A program made the position numbers and the translations under genes. From assembly GCF_000241465.1 (NCBI RefSeq), contig NZ_JH584235.1:1692280-1756279 (forward strand): a stretch of DNA of 64,000 nucleotides. Reading direction: 5' to 3'. Source of the DNA: Sphingomonas echinoides ATCC 14820 (lineage in GTDB: Bacteria; Pseudomonadota; Alphaproteobacteria; Sphingomonadales; Sphingomonadaceae). Below, in pieces: positions 45,503-55,522 of the stretch. The notes under the pieces are model-generated. The model had not been told where the DNA came from. It saw nothing but the letters and a program-made list of their open reading frames with translations, and made no database searches. Each line of letters starts with the position of its first letter. Position 1 is the first letter of the stretch.

Positions 45503-46195
45503 ATGGCGGACGCTACAATGACCGCACAGATCCTGATCGTCGACGATGAATCCGCCATCCGTCGGCTGGTGCGCGGGGCGGTCGAGCGCGCCGGGCTCAC
45601 CGCCGATGACGCCGCCAATGCGCACGATGCGCTGACCGCCGCGCGCCGTCCGGGATGCGAGCTGGTGCTGCTCGATCTCGGCCTGCCTGACCGCGACGGG
45701 ATCGAACTGGTGCCGCTGCTGAAGGCGATGGACCGCGCCGTGATCGTGCTCACCGCGCGCGACGCGACGGCGGAGAAGGTCGCCGCACTTGATCTTGGGG
45801 CCGACGATTATGTCGTCAAACCGTTCGACACCGAGGAATTGCTGGCGCGGATCCGCGTCGCGCTGCGGCGGCATAATGCGGTTGCGGTCGGGCAGGACCG
45901 GCTGAAGGTCGGGTCGGTCGAGATCGATCTCGCCGCGCATCAGGTCTGGCGCGATGGCGTGCCCGTGAAGCTGACCCGCAAGGAATTCGCATTGCTGGCG
46001 GAACTCGCGCGCCATGCCGGCAAGCTGCTCACCCATGCGCATCTGCTGCGCGTGGTGTGGGGCGAGGGCCATGTCGACGACGTTGAATATCTGCGCGTCG
46101 CCGTTCGCGCGCTCCGGCTGAAGCTCGAGGCAGACCCGGCGGCCCCCGCGCTGGTGCTCAACGAACCGGGCATCGGATACCGGCTGGTGGCGTAA
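45503..46195 (+). CDS. kdpE: Response regulator KdpE (OmpR family)
   Basis: 230 residues. The receiver domain has DDE near residue 14, the phosphorylated Asp in LVLLDLGLPDRDGIELVP, Thr in VLTARD and Lys in YVVKPF. The winged-helix effector follows (LAAHQVWRDGVPVKLTRKEFALLAELARHAGKLLTHAHLLRVVWG; VEYLRVAVRALRLKLEADPAAP). KdpE activates kdpFABC when KdpD is active; a probable operator lies before kdpF. Start is uncertain between ATG 45503 and ATG 45518. Confidence 0.94.
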   Translation: MADATMTAQILIVDDESAIRRLVRGAVERAGLTADDAANAHDALTAARRPGCELVLLDLGLPDRDGIELVPLLKAMDRAVIVLTARDATAEKVAALDLGADDYVVKPFDTEELLARIRVALRRHNAVAVGQDRLKVGSVEIDLAAHQVWRDGVPVKLTRKEFALLAELARHAGKLLTHAHLLRVVWGEGHVDDVEYLRVAVRALRLKLEADPAAPALVLNEPGIGYRLVA

Positions 46196-46204
46196 GCGCC
46201 GGCG

Positions 46205-47635
46205 CTATTCCGCCGGTGCCGTGATCGCGGTGCGCTGTTGCCGCCCCCAGCTTTCGCGGCCCGTGAGGAAGGCGTGCCAGCCCCACACCGCGCCGGCATG
46301 GCGCAGCAACTGAAAACTGAACGGCTCCAGGATCGCCGCGATCAGCGCCGGGAACAGCCCCAGCCCCTCGCGCTGCCCGGTCCAATTCTTGTAAATGCCG
46401 AGCGACCAGAGGTGGAAGGTCAGGTCGATCGCGATCTTGACCAGCATCACGATCAGGATCGGCAACGCCACCATGAAGCGCCCGGTCACGACCAGCCCAA
46501 TCAGAATCGCAAACGCCGCCAAGCCGTAAATCGGCTGGAGCGTATCGAGCGTCTTGACCGGCAGCATCGCCGTGCCAAGCCAGCCGAACCGCCGCGCGCC
46601 AACCATGTCGCGGTTCCAATGCTGCGTCTGCAGGAAACCGCCAAACCAGCGCCGCCGCTGGCGCAGGAACGCCAAGGGGCTCGCCGGAGCATCGGTTCGG
46701 GCCAGCGCGCCGCCAACCACGCGCACCGTCCAGTCACGATCATGGTCAACCGCATGGCGGTGCAGCCGATGGATCAATTCATAATCCTCGACCATGCAAT
46801 CGGGATCGAACCCGCCGACCGCGACGACGGCATCGCGCCGGAACGCGGCGAATGCGCCCGAAATCAACAACAGGCTGTTCAACCGCTCCCACGCATGGCG
46901 CGACAGGAAGTTGCGGACATATTCATAGGTCTGGAACCACTCGAAGAAACGCCCCTGCAGGTCCGGTCCGCAAATCGGCGCGAGCACGCCGGTCGCCGCG
47001 ACCAGTTCTGGCTCGGCGGCAAAGGCCGCGCGCATCGCCGCGATCGCGCCGGGTTCCAGCAGCGTATCGGCATCGACCGTCAGCACCACCTCGGTATCGA
47101 CCTGCACCATCGCCGCGTTGAGCGCGCGCGCCTTGCCGCCGTGGCGCAGCCGCAGCCAGCGCAGCGACGGCAGCACCGGTGACGGATCGCTCATCGTGCC
47201 AAACGGGGGTGCGATCAGCCCGTAGCGGCGCGCCAGCACTTCGGCAGTGCCATCGCTTGATCCATCATCGGCAATCACGATCAGATCGGGGGCGGCCGCC
47301 TGGCCCGCCAGCCGGTCGATCGCCGCCGCGATCACGCCCTCTTCATTATGCGCCGCGACGATCACACCGAAACTGACCGACGTCGCCGGAGCCGCTTGTG
47401 GGGTCAGGCGCAGATCGCGGATGTTCCACGCAGTAAAAAGCAGCAGCGCGGTGTCATACAGGATATAGGCGATGCCGATCGACCACACCGCCAGCCCTTG
47501 CCGCTGGAACGCCTGCGCCAGCAGCGCCGCGAACAGGATCGGCCCGAACGCACCGATTACGCGGCTGGCGACGGGAATCCGCCGCGGGGTCAAGCGCGGC
47601 GACTCTGCCACGAGCGTGTTGGAGAGCGAGGTCAT
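46205..47635 (-). CDS. Membrane glycosyltransferase, family 2
   Basis: 476 residues. Two hydrophobic segments at the start (GAFGPILFAALLAQAFQ; AVWSIGIAYILYDTALLLFTAW) precede a GT2 catalytic domain with VSFGVIVAAHNEEGVI, DDGSSDG, VLTVDADTLLEPGAI and the acceptor-site motifs VEDYEL and QRRRW, as in processive polysaccharide synthases. Further helices close the protein. A product such as exopolysaccharide is likely, but no polymer genes are nearby. Convergent with kdpE. Confidence 0.88.
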   Translation of the reverse strand: MTSLSNTLVAESPRLTPRRIPVASRVIGAFGPILFAALLAQAFQRQGLAVWSIGIAYILYDTALLLFTAWNIRDLRLTPQAAPATSVSFGVIVAAHNEEGVIAAAIDRLAGQAAAPDLIVIADDGSSDGTAEVLARRYGLIAPPFGTMSDPSPVLPSLRWLRLRHGGKARALNAAMVQVDTEVVLTVDADTLLEPGAIAAMRAAFAAEPELVAATGVLAPICGPDLQGRFFEWFQTYEYVRNFLSRHAWERLNSLLLISGAFAAFRRDAVVAVGGFDPDCMVEDYELIHRLHRHAVDHDRDWTVRVVGGALARTDAPASPLAFLRQRRRWFGGFLQTQHWNRDMVGARRFGWLGTAMLPVKTLDTLQPIYGLAAFAILIGLVVTGRFMVALPILIVMLVKIAIDLTFHLWSLGIYKNWTGQREGLGLFPALIAAILEPFSFQLLRHAGAVWGWHAFLTGRESWGRQQRTAITAPAE

Positions 47636-47741
47636 TGCGGAGGCGATACCGATACCGGATGAACGAGCGATGACGCCGCCTAGCGCGCAAGCGCAACTCC
47701 CGCTAGGTTAATGCGCATTCACCGCAAACGGGAGCACGATC

Positions 47742-48302
47742 TTGGTTCAGCGCTACACCAACGTCGCGATCGTGCTGCACTGGCTGGTCGCGCTGCTGAT
47801 CATCACCAACGTCGCGCTTGCCTGGATCTGGCCCGTCCTGCCCGATGCGCAGGTGCGCCCGACCATCGACCTGCACAAGTCGATCGGCATCACCATTCTC
47901 GGCTTGGCGCTGCTGCGCATCCTGTGGCGCATCGGCCATCGCCCGCCGCCGCTGCCGCGCGGTTATGCCGGTTGGGAGATCACCGCATCGCATATCGTGC
48001 ATTGGGGGCTGTACGCGATCCTGTTCGCGATGCCGCTGACCGGCTGGATCATGGATTCAGCCTATGAGAAGGCGGCGACCACGCCGATGTACCTTTACGG
48101 CCTGTTCCAATGGCCACGGCTCGGCTTCATTCTGGCGCTCGACCCTGCGACCAAGAAAGCGGTGCACGACGGCTTTGGCGCGGCGCATGAGATCATCGCT
48201 TATGCGGTCTACGCGCTGGTCGCGCTGCATCTGGCGGGCGCGCTGAAGCACCAGTGGCTGGACGGGACGAAGGAAATCCAGCGGATCTGGTTCGGGCGCT
48301 GA
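47742..48302 (+). CDS. Cytochrome b561 family protein
   Basis: 186 residues with four membrane helices. Paired histidines lie in VLHWLVALLIITNVAL, DLHKSIGITILGLALLR, SHIVHWGLYAILFAMPLTGWIM and HEIIAYAVYALVALHLAGALKHQWLDG, giving the bis-His heme b sites of bacterial cytochrome b561 (CybB type), a superoxide:ubiquinone oxidoreductase or electron shuttle. Start is TTG at 47742 with GGAG 7 bases upstream. It lies alone, convergent with the HAD gene. Confidence 0.87.
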   Translation: MVQRYTNVAIVLHWLVALLIITNVALAWIWPVLPDAQVRPTIDLHKSIGITILGLALLRILWRIGHRPPPLPRGYAGWEITASHIVHWGLYAILFAMPLTGWIMDSAYEKAATTPMYLYGLFQWPRLGFILALDPATKKAVHDGFGAAHEIIAYAVYALVALHLAGALKHQWLDGTKEIQRIWFGR

Positions 48303-48308
48303 TGCGAC

Positions 48309-48328
48309 GGCGGGGCTAGCGCCCCGCC
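48309..48328. terminator. Convergent hairpin terminator overlapping a stop codon
   Basis: GGCGGGGC-TAGC-GCCCCGCC is a perfect 8-bp stem with a 4-base loop, between cytochrome b561 and the HAD gene. The TAG stop of the HAD gene lies in the stem-loop (48316-48318). No T tract is present. Confidence 0.55.
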
Positions 48329-49125
48329 AGAATCGCGTCGATCGCCTCGGCCACGCCATCGCGGTCATTGCCAGCCACCACATGGTCGGCCTGCGCCCGC
48401 ACCGCCTCCGGCCCCTGCCCCATCGCAAAGGACAGCCCTGCGCGGGCAAACATCGGCAGATCATTGGCCTGGTCGCCGAACACCGCGGTTTCGGCGAGCG
48501 GCACACCGATCACCTCGGCCAACGTCGCCACCCCATCGCCCTTGTTGGCGCTGAGCGCAGTGATATCGAGATAATAGGTCTGCGACTGCGCGATCGTCGC
48601 CTGCGCCGCATAAGGTTGCAGGCTGGCGTGGAGATCGACGAGCAGCGTCGGCGCGTCGCTGACAAAGGTGATCTTGTCCACGCGGTCGTACAGGCCGGAA
48701 AAATCCTGCGTTACGACCGGGGCCTGGTTCGACGCAATCCGCTCGCTGGTAACATGCGCGCCCGCATCGGTGCTGGCATACCACAGGTCGTCGGCGAACA
48801 CCCAGGTGTCGACCGCCAGCCCGCGCGCGGCCGCAAAGGCGGCCTCGACCACCGCGCGGTCGACCACATGGTGGCAGGTCACCCGCCCATCGCGGGTAAA
48901 CACCGTGCCGCCATTAAACGCCCCCATCGGCGCGTCGATCGCCAGCGCTTCTGCAATCGGCATCAAGCCCGATCGCGGGCGCGCGCTGATGATCGTGAAC
49001 GGCAGCCCCGCCGCGCGCAGCCGCGCCACCGCCGCCGCCACGCCCGGCGTGATTTGCTTCGCGCGATCGACCAAGGTGCCATCGACATCCGACACCACCA
49101 GCCGGACCGCGCTGGCGTCTGTCAC
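48316..49125 (-). CDS. Cof-type HAD hydrolase
   Basis: 269 residues. HAD motif I is [11 protein letters not shown] near residue 11 (nucleophile Asp), motif II is FTIISARP, and motif IV is [17 protein letters not shown] (GDxxND). The large alpha/beta cap places it among Cof phosphatases acting on sugar or cofactor phosphates. GTG at 49125 overlaps the gnd stop (GTGA), so it is the last gene of the gnd-side operon. A role as a sugar phosphatase in pentose metabolism is inference. Confidence 0.87.
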   Translation of the reverse strand: MTDASAVRLVVSDVDGTLVDRAKQITPGVAAAVARLRAAGLPFTIISARPRSGLMPIAEALAIDAPMGAFNGGTVFTRDGRVTCHHVVDRAVVEAAFAAARGLAVDTWVFADDLWYASTDAGAHVTSERIASNQAPVVTQDFSGLYDRVDKITFVSDAPTLLVDLHASLQPYAAQATIAQSQTYYLDITALSANKGDGVATLAEVIGVPLAETAVFGDQANDLPMFARAGLSFAMGQGPEAVRAQADHVVAGNDRDGVAEAIDAILAGR

Positions 49126-50105
49126 TGCGGCATCTCGACATGGCCGCCAAAGCCGAAGCGCATCGCCGATAGCAATTTGTCGCCGAACGTATGGTCGACC
49201 CGGCTGCGATAGCGCGCGAACAGCGCGGCGGAGAGCACGTTGACGGGCACCGCTTCTTCCATCGCCGCCTCGATCGTCCAATGTCCCTCGCCCGAATCCG
49301 CGACCGAGCCGCTAAAGGCATCGAGCATCTGATCCTTGGCCAACGCCGCCGCCGACAAATCGAGCAGCCACGATGAGATCACCGACCCGCGCCGCCATAC
49401 CTCGGCGATGTCGGTCAAATTGAGATCGAAGCGCTCCTCTTCGGGCAGCTTTTCGGAAGACTTGCCCTTCAGAATATCGAAGCCCTCGGCATAGGCTTGC
49501 ATCAGGCCATATTCGATGCCGTTATGGACCATCTTCACGAAGTGCCCAGAGCCCGCAGGACCGGCGTGAATATAGCCCTGTTCGGCACGGGCATCGTTCT
49601 TGTCGCCGTCGCGATCCGGCGTCCGCGGGATCGTTCCGATTCCGGGGGCAAGCGCGGCCAGAATGGGATCGACCGTGTCGACCGCATCCTTGGCACCGCC
49701 GACCATCATGCAGAAACCGCGCTCCAGGCCCCACACACCGCCGGAAGTGCCGACGTCGACATAATGGATACCCTTTTCGGCGAGCATTTTCGCGCGGCGG
49801 ATGTCGTCCTTGTAGAAGGTGTTGCCGCCATCGATGACGATGTCGCCTGGCTTGGCGAAGCCAGCGATTGTGGCGATAGTCTGTTCGGTGGGGTCACCCG
49901 CCGGCAGCATGACCCAATAGATCGCCACAGCGTCGAGCTTGTCCCGCATATCCTCGAGCGAGTCCGCGCCGATCGCGCCGTCCGCGACCAGCGCGGCGAC
50001 CGCGGGCGCATTACGGTCGAACACCACGGTTTCGTGGCCTGCGCGCATGATTCGGCGCGCAATGTTCCCACCCATCCGGCCAAGGCCGATGATTCCGATC
50101 TTCAT
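49122..50105 (-). CDS. gnd: 6-phosphogluconate dehydrogenase, short (decarboxylating) form
   Basis: 327 residues. [31 protein letters not shown] is the Rossmann opening; [32 protein letters not shown] and [25 protein letters not shown] include the catalytic Lys/Asn. The length is shorter than the 468-residue E. coli enzyme and fits the GntZ/YqeC-type group. It converts 6-phosphogluconate to ribulose 5-phosphate. It lies 11 bases after the transaldolase gene, within a pentose phosphate operon. Confidence 0.92.
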   Translation of the reverse strand: MKIGIIGLGRMGGNIARRIMRAGHETVVFDRNAPAVAALVADGAIGADSLEDMRDKLDAVAIYWVMLPAGDPTEQTIATIAGFAKPGDIVIDGGNTFYKDDIRRAKMLAEKGIHYVDVGTSGGVWGLERGFCMMVGGAKDAVDTVDPILAALAPGIGTIPRTPDRDGDKNDARAEQGYIHAGPAGSGHFVKMVHNGIEYGLMQAYAEGFDILKGKSSEKLPEEERFDLNLTDIAEVWRRGSVISSWLLDLSAAALAKDQMLDAFSGSVADSGEGHWTIEAAMEEAVPVNVLSAALFARYRSRVDHTFGDKLLSAMRFGFGGHVEMPQ

Positions 50106-50116
50106 GGATACGTCCT

Positions 50117-51226
50117 TCAGGCGTGTGCGGGATGCTTGGCGGCGATTGCGCCGAGCAGATCGTCAAACGCCTTGGAGAAGGAAGCGACGCCCTCCTCGAC
50201 CAGCGTATCGGTTACGCCGTCGAGATCGAGCCCGAGCCGCTCCGTCTCAGACAGGACATGCCGCGCGCCCGCGACATCCTCGGTCAGCGTCAGCTTGGCG
50301 GTGCCGCGCTCGCGGAAGGCGTCGAGCGTCTTGGGCGGCACGGTGTTGACGGTGTCCTTGCCGATCAGCGTGTCGAGATACAGCGTGTCGGGATAATCGG
50401 GGTTCTTGGTGCCGGTCGACGCCCAGAGCAGCCGCTGCACCTGCGCGCCCTTGGCGGCCAGCGCCTGCCAGCGGGCGGAGGCGATGAATTCCTCATACCA
50501 CGCATAAGCGAGCTTGGCATTGGCGATGGCGACCTTGCCCTTGAGCGGCTTGGCAGCATCGCCGCCAATACCGGCGTCGATCTTGTCGTCGATCTTGGAA
50601 TCGATCCGGCTGACGAAGAAGCTGGCGACGCTGGCGATATGGTCGATCGGCTCACCGCGCGCGACGCGCTTTTCCAGGCCCTCGACATAGGCTTCCGCCA
50701 CCGCCTGATAGGCGCTCTGCGAAAACAGTAGCGTCACGTTGACGTTGATCCCGGCATCGATCGTCGCGGCGATCGCAGGCACGCCGGCGGGCGTTCCGGG
50801 GATCTTGATCATCAGGTTCGCCCGATCGACCGCCGCCCACAATTTCTGTGCCTCGGCAATAGTGCCATCGGTATCGTTCGCGAGATAGGGCGACACTTCC
50901 AGGCTGACATAGCCATCCTTGGTGCCAAGCCGGTCATAGACCGGCCGCAGCGTGTCGGCCGCCGCCTGGATGTCGAGGATCGCGAGATGCTCGTAACGCT
51001 CCATCGTCGACGCATCGGGATTGGCGTGGTCGAACGCGGCAAGCTCGGCATCATAGGCATCGCCATGCCCCATCGCCTTTTCGAAGATCGACGGGTTGGA
51101 CGTGACGCCGGTCAGCGAATCCTCATCGACCAGTTTCTGCAGGCCGCCCTCGGCGAGGAACTTGCGGTCGACAAAGTCGAGCCACACGGCCTGACCGAGA
51201 TTTGCGAGATCGTTCAAACGGCCCAT
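50117..51226 (-). CDS. tal: Transaldolase
   Basis: 369 residues. [41 protein letters not shown], and the Schiff-base lysine in [17 protein letters not shown] are characteristic of long bacterial transaldolases (the type in actinobacteria and alphaproteobacteria). It transfers dihydroxyacetone units in the non-oxidative pentose phosphate pathway. ATG at 51226 has GGAGAAG about 6 bases upstream; the longer in-frame start at 51295 reads through repeat DNA. Next to gnd and tkt. Confidence 0.93.
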   Translation of the reverse strand: MGRLNDLANLGQAVWLDFVDRKFLAEGGLQKLVDEDSLTGVTSNPSIFEKAMGHGDAYDAELAAFDHANPDASTMERYEHLAILDIQAAADTLRPVYDRLGTKDGYVSLEVSPYLANDTDGTIAEAQKLWAAVDRANLMIKIPGTPAGVPAIAATIDAGINVNVTLLFSQSAYQAVAEAYVEGLEKRVARGEPIDHIASVASFFVSRIDSKIDDKIDAGIGGDAAKPLKGKVAIANAKLAYAWYEEFIASARWQALAAKGAQVQRLLWASTGTKNPDYPDTLYLDTLIGKDTVNTVPPKTLDAFRERGTAKLTLTEDVAGARHVLSETERLGLDLDGVTDTLVEEGVASFSKAFDDLLGAIAAKHPAHA

Positions 51227-51257
51227 CAGTACTTCTCCGTATATCGTATGTGCGTCA

Positions 51258-51330
51258 CCCGGCCTTGTTCCGGGTCTCTTACGCCAGCCTAGCAATGCAT
51301 TTGGGCATGACGGTTACCGGAACAAGGCCA
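51258..51330. repeat. Dispersed inverted repeat (GGCCTTGTTCCGG type)
   Basis: CCCGGCCTTGTTCCGGGT (51258-51275) is inverted at 51314-51330 (TTACCGGAACAAGGCCA). It is a degenerate relative of the CCCGGGCCTGTCCCGGGG family and sits between tkt and tal. Confidence 0.6.
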
Positions 51331-51338
51331 ATCGGCGA

Positions 51339-53423
51339 TCAGGCGGTTTCGCCCAGCATTTCGGTTGCAACCTTGACGACATTGTCGACGGTGAAACCGA
51401 ACTTATCCTGCAATTTGGCGATCGGTGCAGAGGCACCGAAGGTCGACATGGTGATGGTGCGCCCGTCGAGCCCGACATAGCGATCCCAGCCGATCTCGCC
51501 CGCCATCTCGATCGCGAGCCGTGCCTTCACGCCCTTAGGCAGCACCGATTCCTTATACGCCGCATCCTGCAGTTCGTAGCGATACCAACTCGGCATCGAC
51601 ACGACGCGCGAGGCGACACCCTGCGCGACCAGCTTGTTGTGCGCGGCCAGCGCCAGCGACACTTCCGAGCCCGTCGCGATCAGGATCACCTCAGGGTTTT
51701 CGCTGTCGGCGAGCACATAGGCCCCCTTGGCCAGCCCGTCGGCGCTCGCATATTTCGTGCGGTCGAGCGTCGGCAACGCCTGACGCGATAGGATCAGCGC
51801 GGTCGGGTGACCGGCGTCGGCCATGATCGCACGCCACGCCGCCGCCACTTCATTGGCATCCGCCGGACGGATCGTGTCGAGCCCCGGAATCGCCCGCAGC
51901 GTCGCCAGATGCTCGATCGGCTGATGCGTCGGGCCGTCCTCGCCAACGCCGATCGAATCGTGCGTGAACACCCATACCGATCCGATTTCCATGATCGCCG
52001 ACAAACGCACCGGTGCACGCATGTAATCGACGAACACCAGGAAGGTGGAGCCATAGCCGCGCAAATGCGACAGCGTCATGCCGTTGACGATCGCGCCCAT
52101 GCCATGTTCGCGCACGCCGAAATGGATATTGCTGCCGCCATAAGAGCCCGGCTCGAACGACGCCGCACCCTTGATGTCGGTCTTGGTCGAAGGCGACAGA
52201 TCGGCCGAACCGCCGAGCAGCCACGGCACCTTCGCCGCAATCGCATTGAGCACCTTACCGCCTGCGTCGCGGCTGGCGACGCCCTTGGCATCGGCCTCGA
52301 ACACCGGGATATCGGCATCCCAACCCTCGGGCAGGCGGTCGCTGAAGATCGCGTCGAGCTGCGCCGATTCCCCGGGATATTCGGTGGCGTAGCGGGCGCG
52401 CAGGGCATCCCACGCTTCGCGCAACGGCGCGCCGCGCCCGGCGATTGCCGCGTGGAAATGCTCGGCGATGCCGTCGGGCACGAGGAACTTCGCGTCTTCG
52501 GGCCAGCCATAGGCTTGCTTGGTCAGGCGGATATTCTCGTCGCCGAGCGGCTCGCCATGCGCCTTTTCGCTGCCAGCCTTGGGGCTGCCATAGCCGATGA
52601 TCGAATGCACGACGATGAAGGTCGGCTTTTCGGTGGTCGCCTTGAAGGTATCGAGCGCGGCGGTCAGCGCCGCGACATCGTTGGCGTCGTTTACGTGAAT
52701 GACGTTCCAGCCATAGGCTTCGAAGCGCTTGCCGACATCCTCGTCGAACGCCAGGCTGGTCGCGCCTTCGATCGAGATGTGGTTGCTGTCATACAGCCAG
52801 CACAGATTGGACAGCTTGAGATGCCCGGCGAGCGAGGCCGCTTCGGCCGAGACGCCCTCCATCATGTCGCCATCGCCGCACAGCGCATAGACGTCATGGT
52901 CGAACAGGTCGAAACCGGGCTTGTTGTAGCGCGCCGCGAACCAGCGCTCGGCAATCGCCATGCCGACCGAATTGCCGCACCCAGCGCCGAGCGGACCCGT
53001 GGTCGTTTCGACGCCGGTGGTGTGACGATATTCGGGGTGCCCCGGCGTCTTGGACGAAAGCTGACGGAACTGCTTGAGGTCTTCGAGGCTGAGCGCGGGA
53101 TGGCCGGTCTTGTTCCCCTCGGCGTCGATCTCCTCGATCCCCGCCAGATGGATCAGCGCGTAGAGCAGCATCGAAGCATGGCCGACCGACAGCACAAAGC
53201 GGTCGCGATTGGGCCAATCCGGGGTGGCCGGATCGTAGCGCAGGAACTTGCTCCACAGCGTATAGCCGACCGGGGCCAGCGCCATCGGCGTGCCGGGGTG
53301 CCCGGAGTTTGCGGCCTGCACCGCGTCCATCGAGAGGGTGCGGATCGTGTCGATGGCGAGGCGCTCGGGCGAGCCGTCCTCATGAACGCTCGTTGCAGTC
53401 GCAGTCGTCGGGGTGTCGGCCAT
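51339..53423 (-). CDS. tkt: Transketolase
   Basis: 694 residues. TPP-binding motif GDGDMMEGVSAEAASLAGHLKLSNLCWLYDSNHI, the N-terminal IRTLSMDAVQAANSGHPGTPMALAPVGYTLW, and the pyrimidine-domain EHGMGAIVNGM and HDSIGVGEDGPTHQPIEHL are present. It moves two-carbon units in the non-oxidative pentose phosphate pathway. The N-terminal 17 residues (MADTPTTATATSVHEDG) are a short extension. Encoded between rpiA and tal, all leftward. Confidence 0.97.
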   Translation of the reverse strand: MADTPTTATATSVHEDGSPERLAIDTIRTLSMDAVQAANSGHPGTPMALAPVGYTLWSKFLRYDPATPDWPNRDRFVLSVGHASMLLYALIHLAGIEEIDAEGNKTGHPALSLEDLKQFRQLSSKTPGHPEYRHTTGVETTTGPLGAGCGNSVGMAIAERWFAARYNKPGFDLFDHDVYALCGDGDMMEGVSAEAASLAGHLKLSNLCWLYDSNHISIEGATSLAFDEDVGKRFEAYGWNVIHVNDANDVAALTAALDTFKATTEKPTFIVVHSIIGYGSPKAGSEKAHGEPLGDENIRLTKQAYGWPEDAKFLVPDGIAEHFHAAIAGRGAPLREAWDALRARYATEYPGESAQLDAIFSDRLPEGWDADIPVFEADAKGVASRDAGGKVLNAIAAKVPWLLGGSADLSPSTKTDIKGAASFEPGSYGGSNIHFGVREHGMGAIVNGMTLSHLRGYGSTFLVFVDYMRAPVRLSAIMEIGSVWVFTHDSIGVGEDGPTHQPIEHLATLRAIPGLDTIRPADANEVAAAWRAIMADAGHPTALILSRQALPTLDRTKYASADGLAKGAYVLADSENPEVILIATGSEVSLALAAHNKLVAQGVASRVVSMPSWYRYELQDAAYKESVLPKGVKARLAIEMAGEIGWDRYVGLDGRTITMSTFGASAPIAKLQDKFGFTVDNVVKVATEMLGETA

Positions 53424-53492
53424 GAAAGGTATCGCCTCGCTAATGTGGGTCTGAACGCACCTGCGCCCGCCCGGTTGCGGTGTGCGAGGCCC

Positions 53493-54161
53493 TTATCTCG
53501 TCCTTTCGTCGCGTTCCAGTCGCGTAACGACACCATTGGTCGCGATATAGGCGGCCGACACCTCGGTCAGGAACAGTCCGTGCCCCAAAGCGCCCGGAAT
53601 TGCGGCGATTTCGGCGGCAAGGCGGCGATGGTCGATATCGGGCGCAAAGCGGCAATCGAGGACGGAATTTCCCTGATTCGTTATGAAATTTGCACGCAAG
53701 GCAACCTCGGCCCCCAGGCTTTCGAGTCGCGCCGCCACGAAATTGCGGGCGAAGGGCAAGGTTTCGACCGGGATCTTCGCCGCCCCGATCGCGGCGACGC
53801 GTTTGGAGCCATCGGCGATCACCACCATCCGCGCGCTGGCGGCAGCGACCACCTTCTCGCGCAGCATTGCGCCACCTGCCCCCTTGATCGCGCGCAAAGC
53901 GCCGTCGATTTCATCGGCACCATCGATGGTCAAGTCGATCCGCGCAGGCAAATCGATCAGCGCAATACCCACGGCGCGCGCGTGGGCCTCGGTGGCAAGC
54001 GAGGTCGCAACCGCCTGAACCGCCAGCCCGCCACGCACCCGCTCGCCCAGCGCCTCGATCGCAAACGCTGCGGTCGACCCGGTGCCAAGGCCGACACTCA
54101 TGCCAGCGCGAACCTCTTCCACCGCAGCCAGCGCCGCGAGGCGTTTGTCGGACTCGTTCAT
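53493..54161 (-). CDS. rpiA: Ribose-5-phosphate isomerase A
   Basis: 222 residues. VGLGTGSTAAFAIEALG, DLTIDGADEIDGALRAIKGAGGAMLREKVVAAAS and VVIADGSKRV are canonical RpiA loops, including the DGADE and KGxGGA catalytic motifs. It interconverts ribose 5-phosphate and ribulose 5-phosphate. It is the first gene of the leftward set rpiA-tkt-tal-gnd, though 69 bases separate it from tkt. Confidence 0.95.
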   Translation of the reverse strand: MNESDKRLAALAAVEEVRAGMSVGLGTGSTAAFAIEALGERVRGGLAVQAVATSLATEAHARAVGIALIDLPARIDLTIDGADEIDGALRAIKGAGGAMLREKVVAAASARMVVIADGSKRVAAIGAAKIPVETLPFARNFVAARLESLGAEVALRANFITNQGNSVLDCRFAPDIDHRRLAAEIAAIPGALGHGLFLTEVSAAYIATNGVVTRLERDERTR

Positions 54162-54308
54162 AGGGGTGCTCTACCATCGTTTGCTAGCGGGGCACACGGT
54201 GCGCGTTTGAAATGCGTAGACTTCCGACAGGCGAGTTTGCCGCCGACATTGGCGACAGCGGATGCTCAGGTTAAGCTCCAGGACCGCCTATCGCTATGAA
54301 AGAGATAT

Positions 54309-54698
54309 ATGGAATTTATAGTCGAGATCATTTTTCAATTTCTCGGCGAGATTTTGCTGCAGTTATTGTTCGAGTCCTTATCTGAACTTGGCTTTCACGG
54401 GCTTGCCGACACCTTCAAAAAGTCAAGAAACCCGTTTTTATCGACAATCGGCTTCGCTTTGTGGGGTGCGGTGGCGGGCTGCATAAGCCTGCTGATTATG
54501 CCCAAATCCTTCATCTCCAACCTTGGGCTTCGCGAGGCGAACGTCATTATAACCCCGCTGGTCGTTGGCGGTGCCATGATGCTGATTGGGCGATTGAGGG
54601 AGCGCAAGGGCCAAACGCGAGTGGGCATCGACCGATTTGGCTATGCCTTTGTATTTGCTTTCTCGATGGCACTTGTCCGCTTTAACTGGGCCCATTGA
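54309..54698 (+). CDS. Small membrane protein of unknown function, low GC
   Basis: 129 residues with a hydrophobic, acidic start (MEFIVEIIFQFLGEILLQLL), a basic loop (HGLADTFKKSRNPF) and helices IGFALWGAVAGCISLLIM, VIITPLVVGGAMMLIG and FGYAFVFAFSMALV. I recognise no family with confidence. Codon use is AT-richer than in the neighbouring genes and the upstream 130 bases are also AT-rich, so it may be a foreign gene. AAAGAG lies near the start codon. Confidence 0.55.
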   Translation: MEFIVEIIFQFLGEILLQLLFESLSELGFHGLADTFKKSRNPFLSTIGFALWGAVAGCISLLIMPKSFISNLGLREANVIITPLVVGGAMMLIGRLRERKGQTRVGIDRFGYAFVFAFSMALVRFNWAH

Positions 54699-54805
54699 GA
54701 TAGCGAGACCGCCCCTCCCTTCATCGTGCAGACGCAAAGCCCCTCCCAACCGCCCCGCACATTTCCGCTGGCCCCGCGCCGCGTCCCACGGCAAAGCCCT
54801 GCTCC

Positions 54806-55435
54806 ATGATCGAAAAAATCCTCGGCATCCTCGCGACCTTCACCATCGGCGTCATTTCCAGCGGCGGCTATCTCGGCATCGCGTTGCTGATGGCGATCGA
54901 ATCGGCGTGCATCCCGCTGCCGTCCGAGATCATCATGCCCTTTGCCGGCTATCTCGTCTCGACCGGGCATTTCAACCTGTACCTCGCCGCGACGGCGGGG
55001 GCGATCGGGTGCAATCTCGGCTCGATCGTCGGCTATGAGATCGGCAAGCGCGGCGGGCGGCCGGTGGCGGAGCGCTGGGGCCGCTATGTGCTGGTCGGCC
55101 CGGGCGAACTCGACGCCGCCGACCGCTTCTTCGCACGCTTCGGCAATGCGGCGGTGCTGATCGGCCGCCTGCTGCCGGTGATCCGTTCGTTCATCGCCTT
55201 TCCGGCAGGCGTGGCACGGATGCCGCTCATCCCGTTCCACATCTACACCTTTATCGGATCCTGGCCGTGGTGCTTTGGTCTCGCCTATCTCGGCATGGTG
55301 CTGGGCGACAAATGGAACAGCGATCCGCGCGTCAAGGCGGCGTTTCACAGCGCCGATGCGGTGATCGCGGTGGTGCTGGTGGCGGCAGTCGGCTTCTACA
55401 TCTGGCACCGCGTGCGCGGCTTGAAGCGGCCTTGA
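54806..55435 (+). CDS. DedA family membrane protein
   Basis: 209 residues. The signature ESACIPLPSEIIMPFAGYLV near residue 33 and GAIGCNLGSIVGYEIGKRGGRP are DedA features, as is the re-entrant FIAFPAGVARMPLIPFHIYTFIGS. DedA proteins are flippase-like and have been tied to undecaprenyl phosphate or phospholipid recycling and membrane potential. The gene stands alone, preceding msrA by 87 bases. Confidence 0.9.
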   Translation: MIEKILGILATFTIGVISSGGYLGIALLMAIESACIPLPSEIIMPFAGYLVSTGHFNLYLAATAGAIGCNLGSIVGYEIGKRGGRPVAERWGRYVLVGPGELDAADRFFARFGNAAVLIGRLLPVIRSFIAFPAGVARMPLIPFHIYTFIGSWPWCFGLAYLGMVLGDKWNSDPRVKAAFHSADAVIAVVLVAAVGFYIWHRVRGLKRP

Positions 55436-55484
55436 TCCGACACGACATCTCTTTGGCGGGCCGACCGTAACTAAGTGCGGCCAA

Positions 55485-55504
55485 GACACGAACTACGTCG
55501 TGTC
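55485..55504 (+). promoter_or_regulatory. Palindrome upstream of msrA
   Basis: GACACGA-N6-TCGTGTC is a perfect 7-bp dyad whose right edge is about 19 bases before the msrA ATG. It could be an operator or a leader hairpin; no known consensus is recognised. Confidence 0.35.
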
Positions 55505-55522
55505 CCATCAAGAGGTGTCCCG

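Noticed and set aside
51807..54299. About 830-codon open frame antisense to tkt and rpiA
   Set aside because: It crosses two genuine genes on the other strand and their intergenic gap, with no family match.
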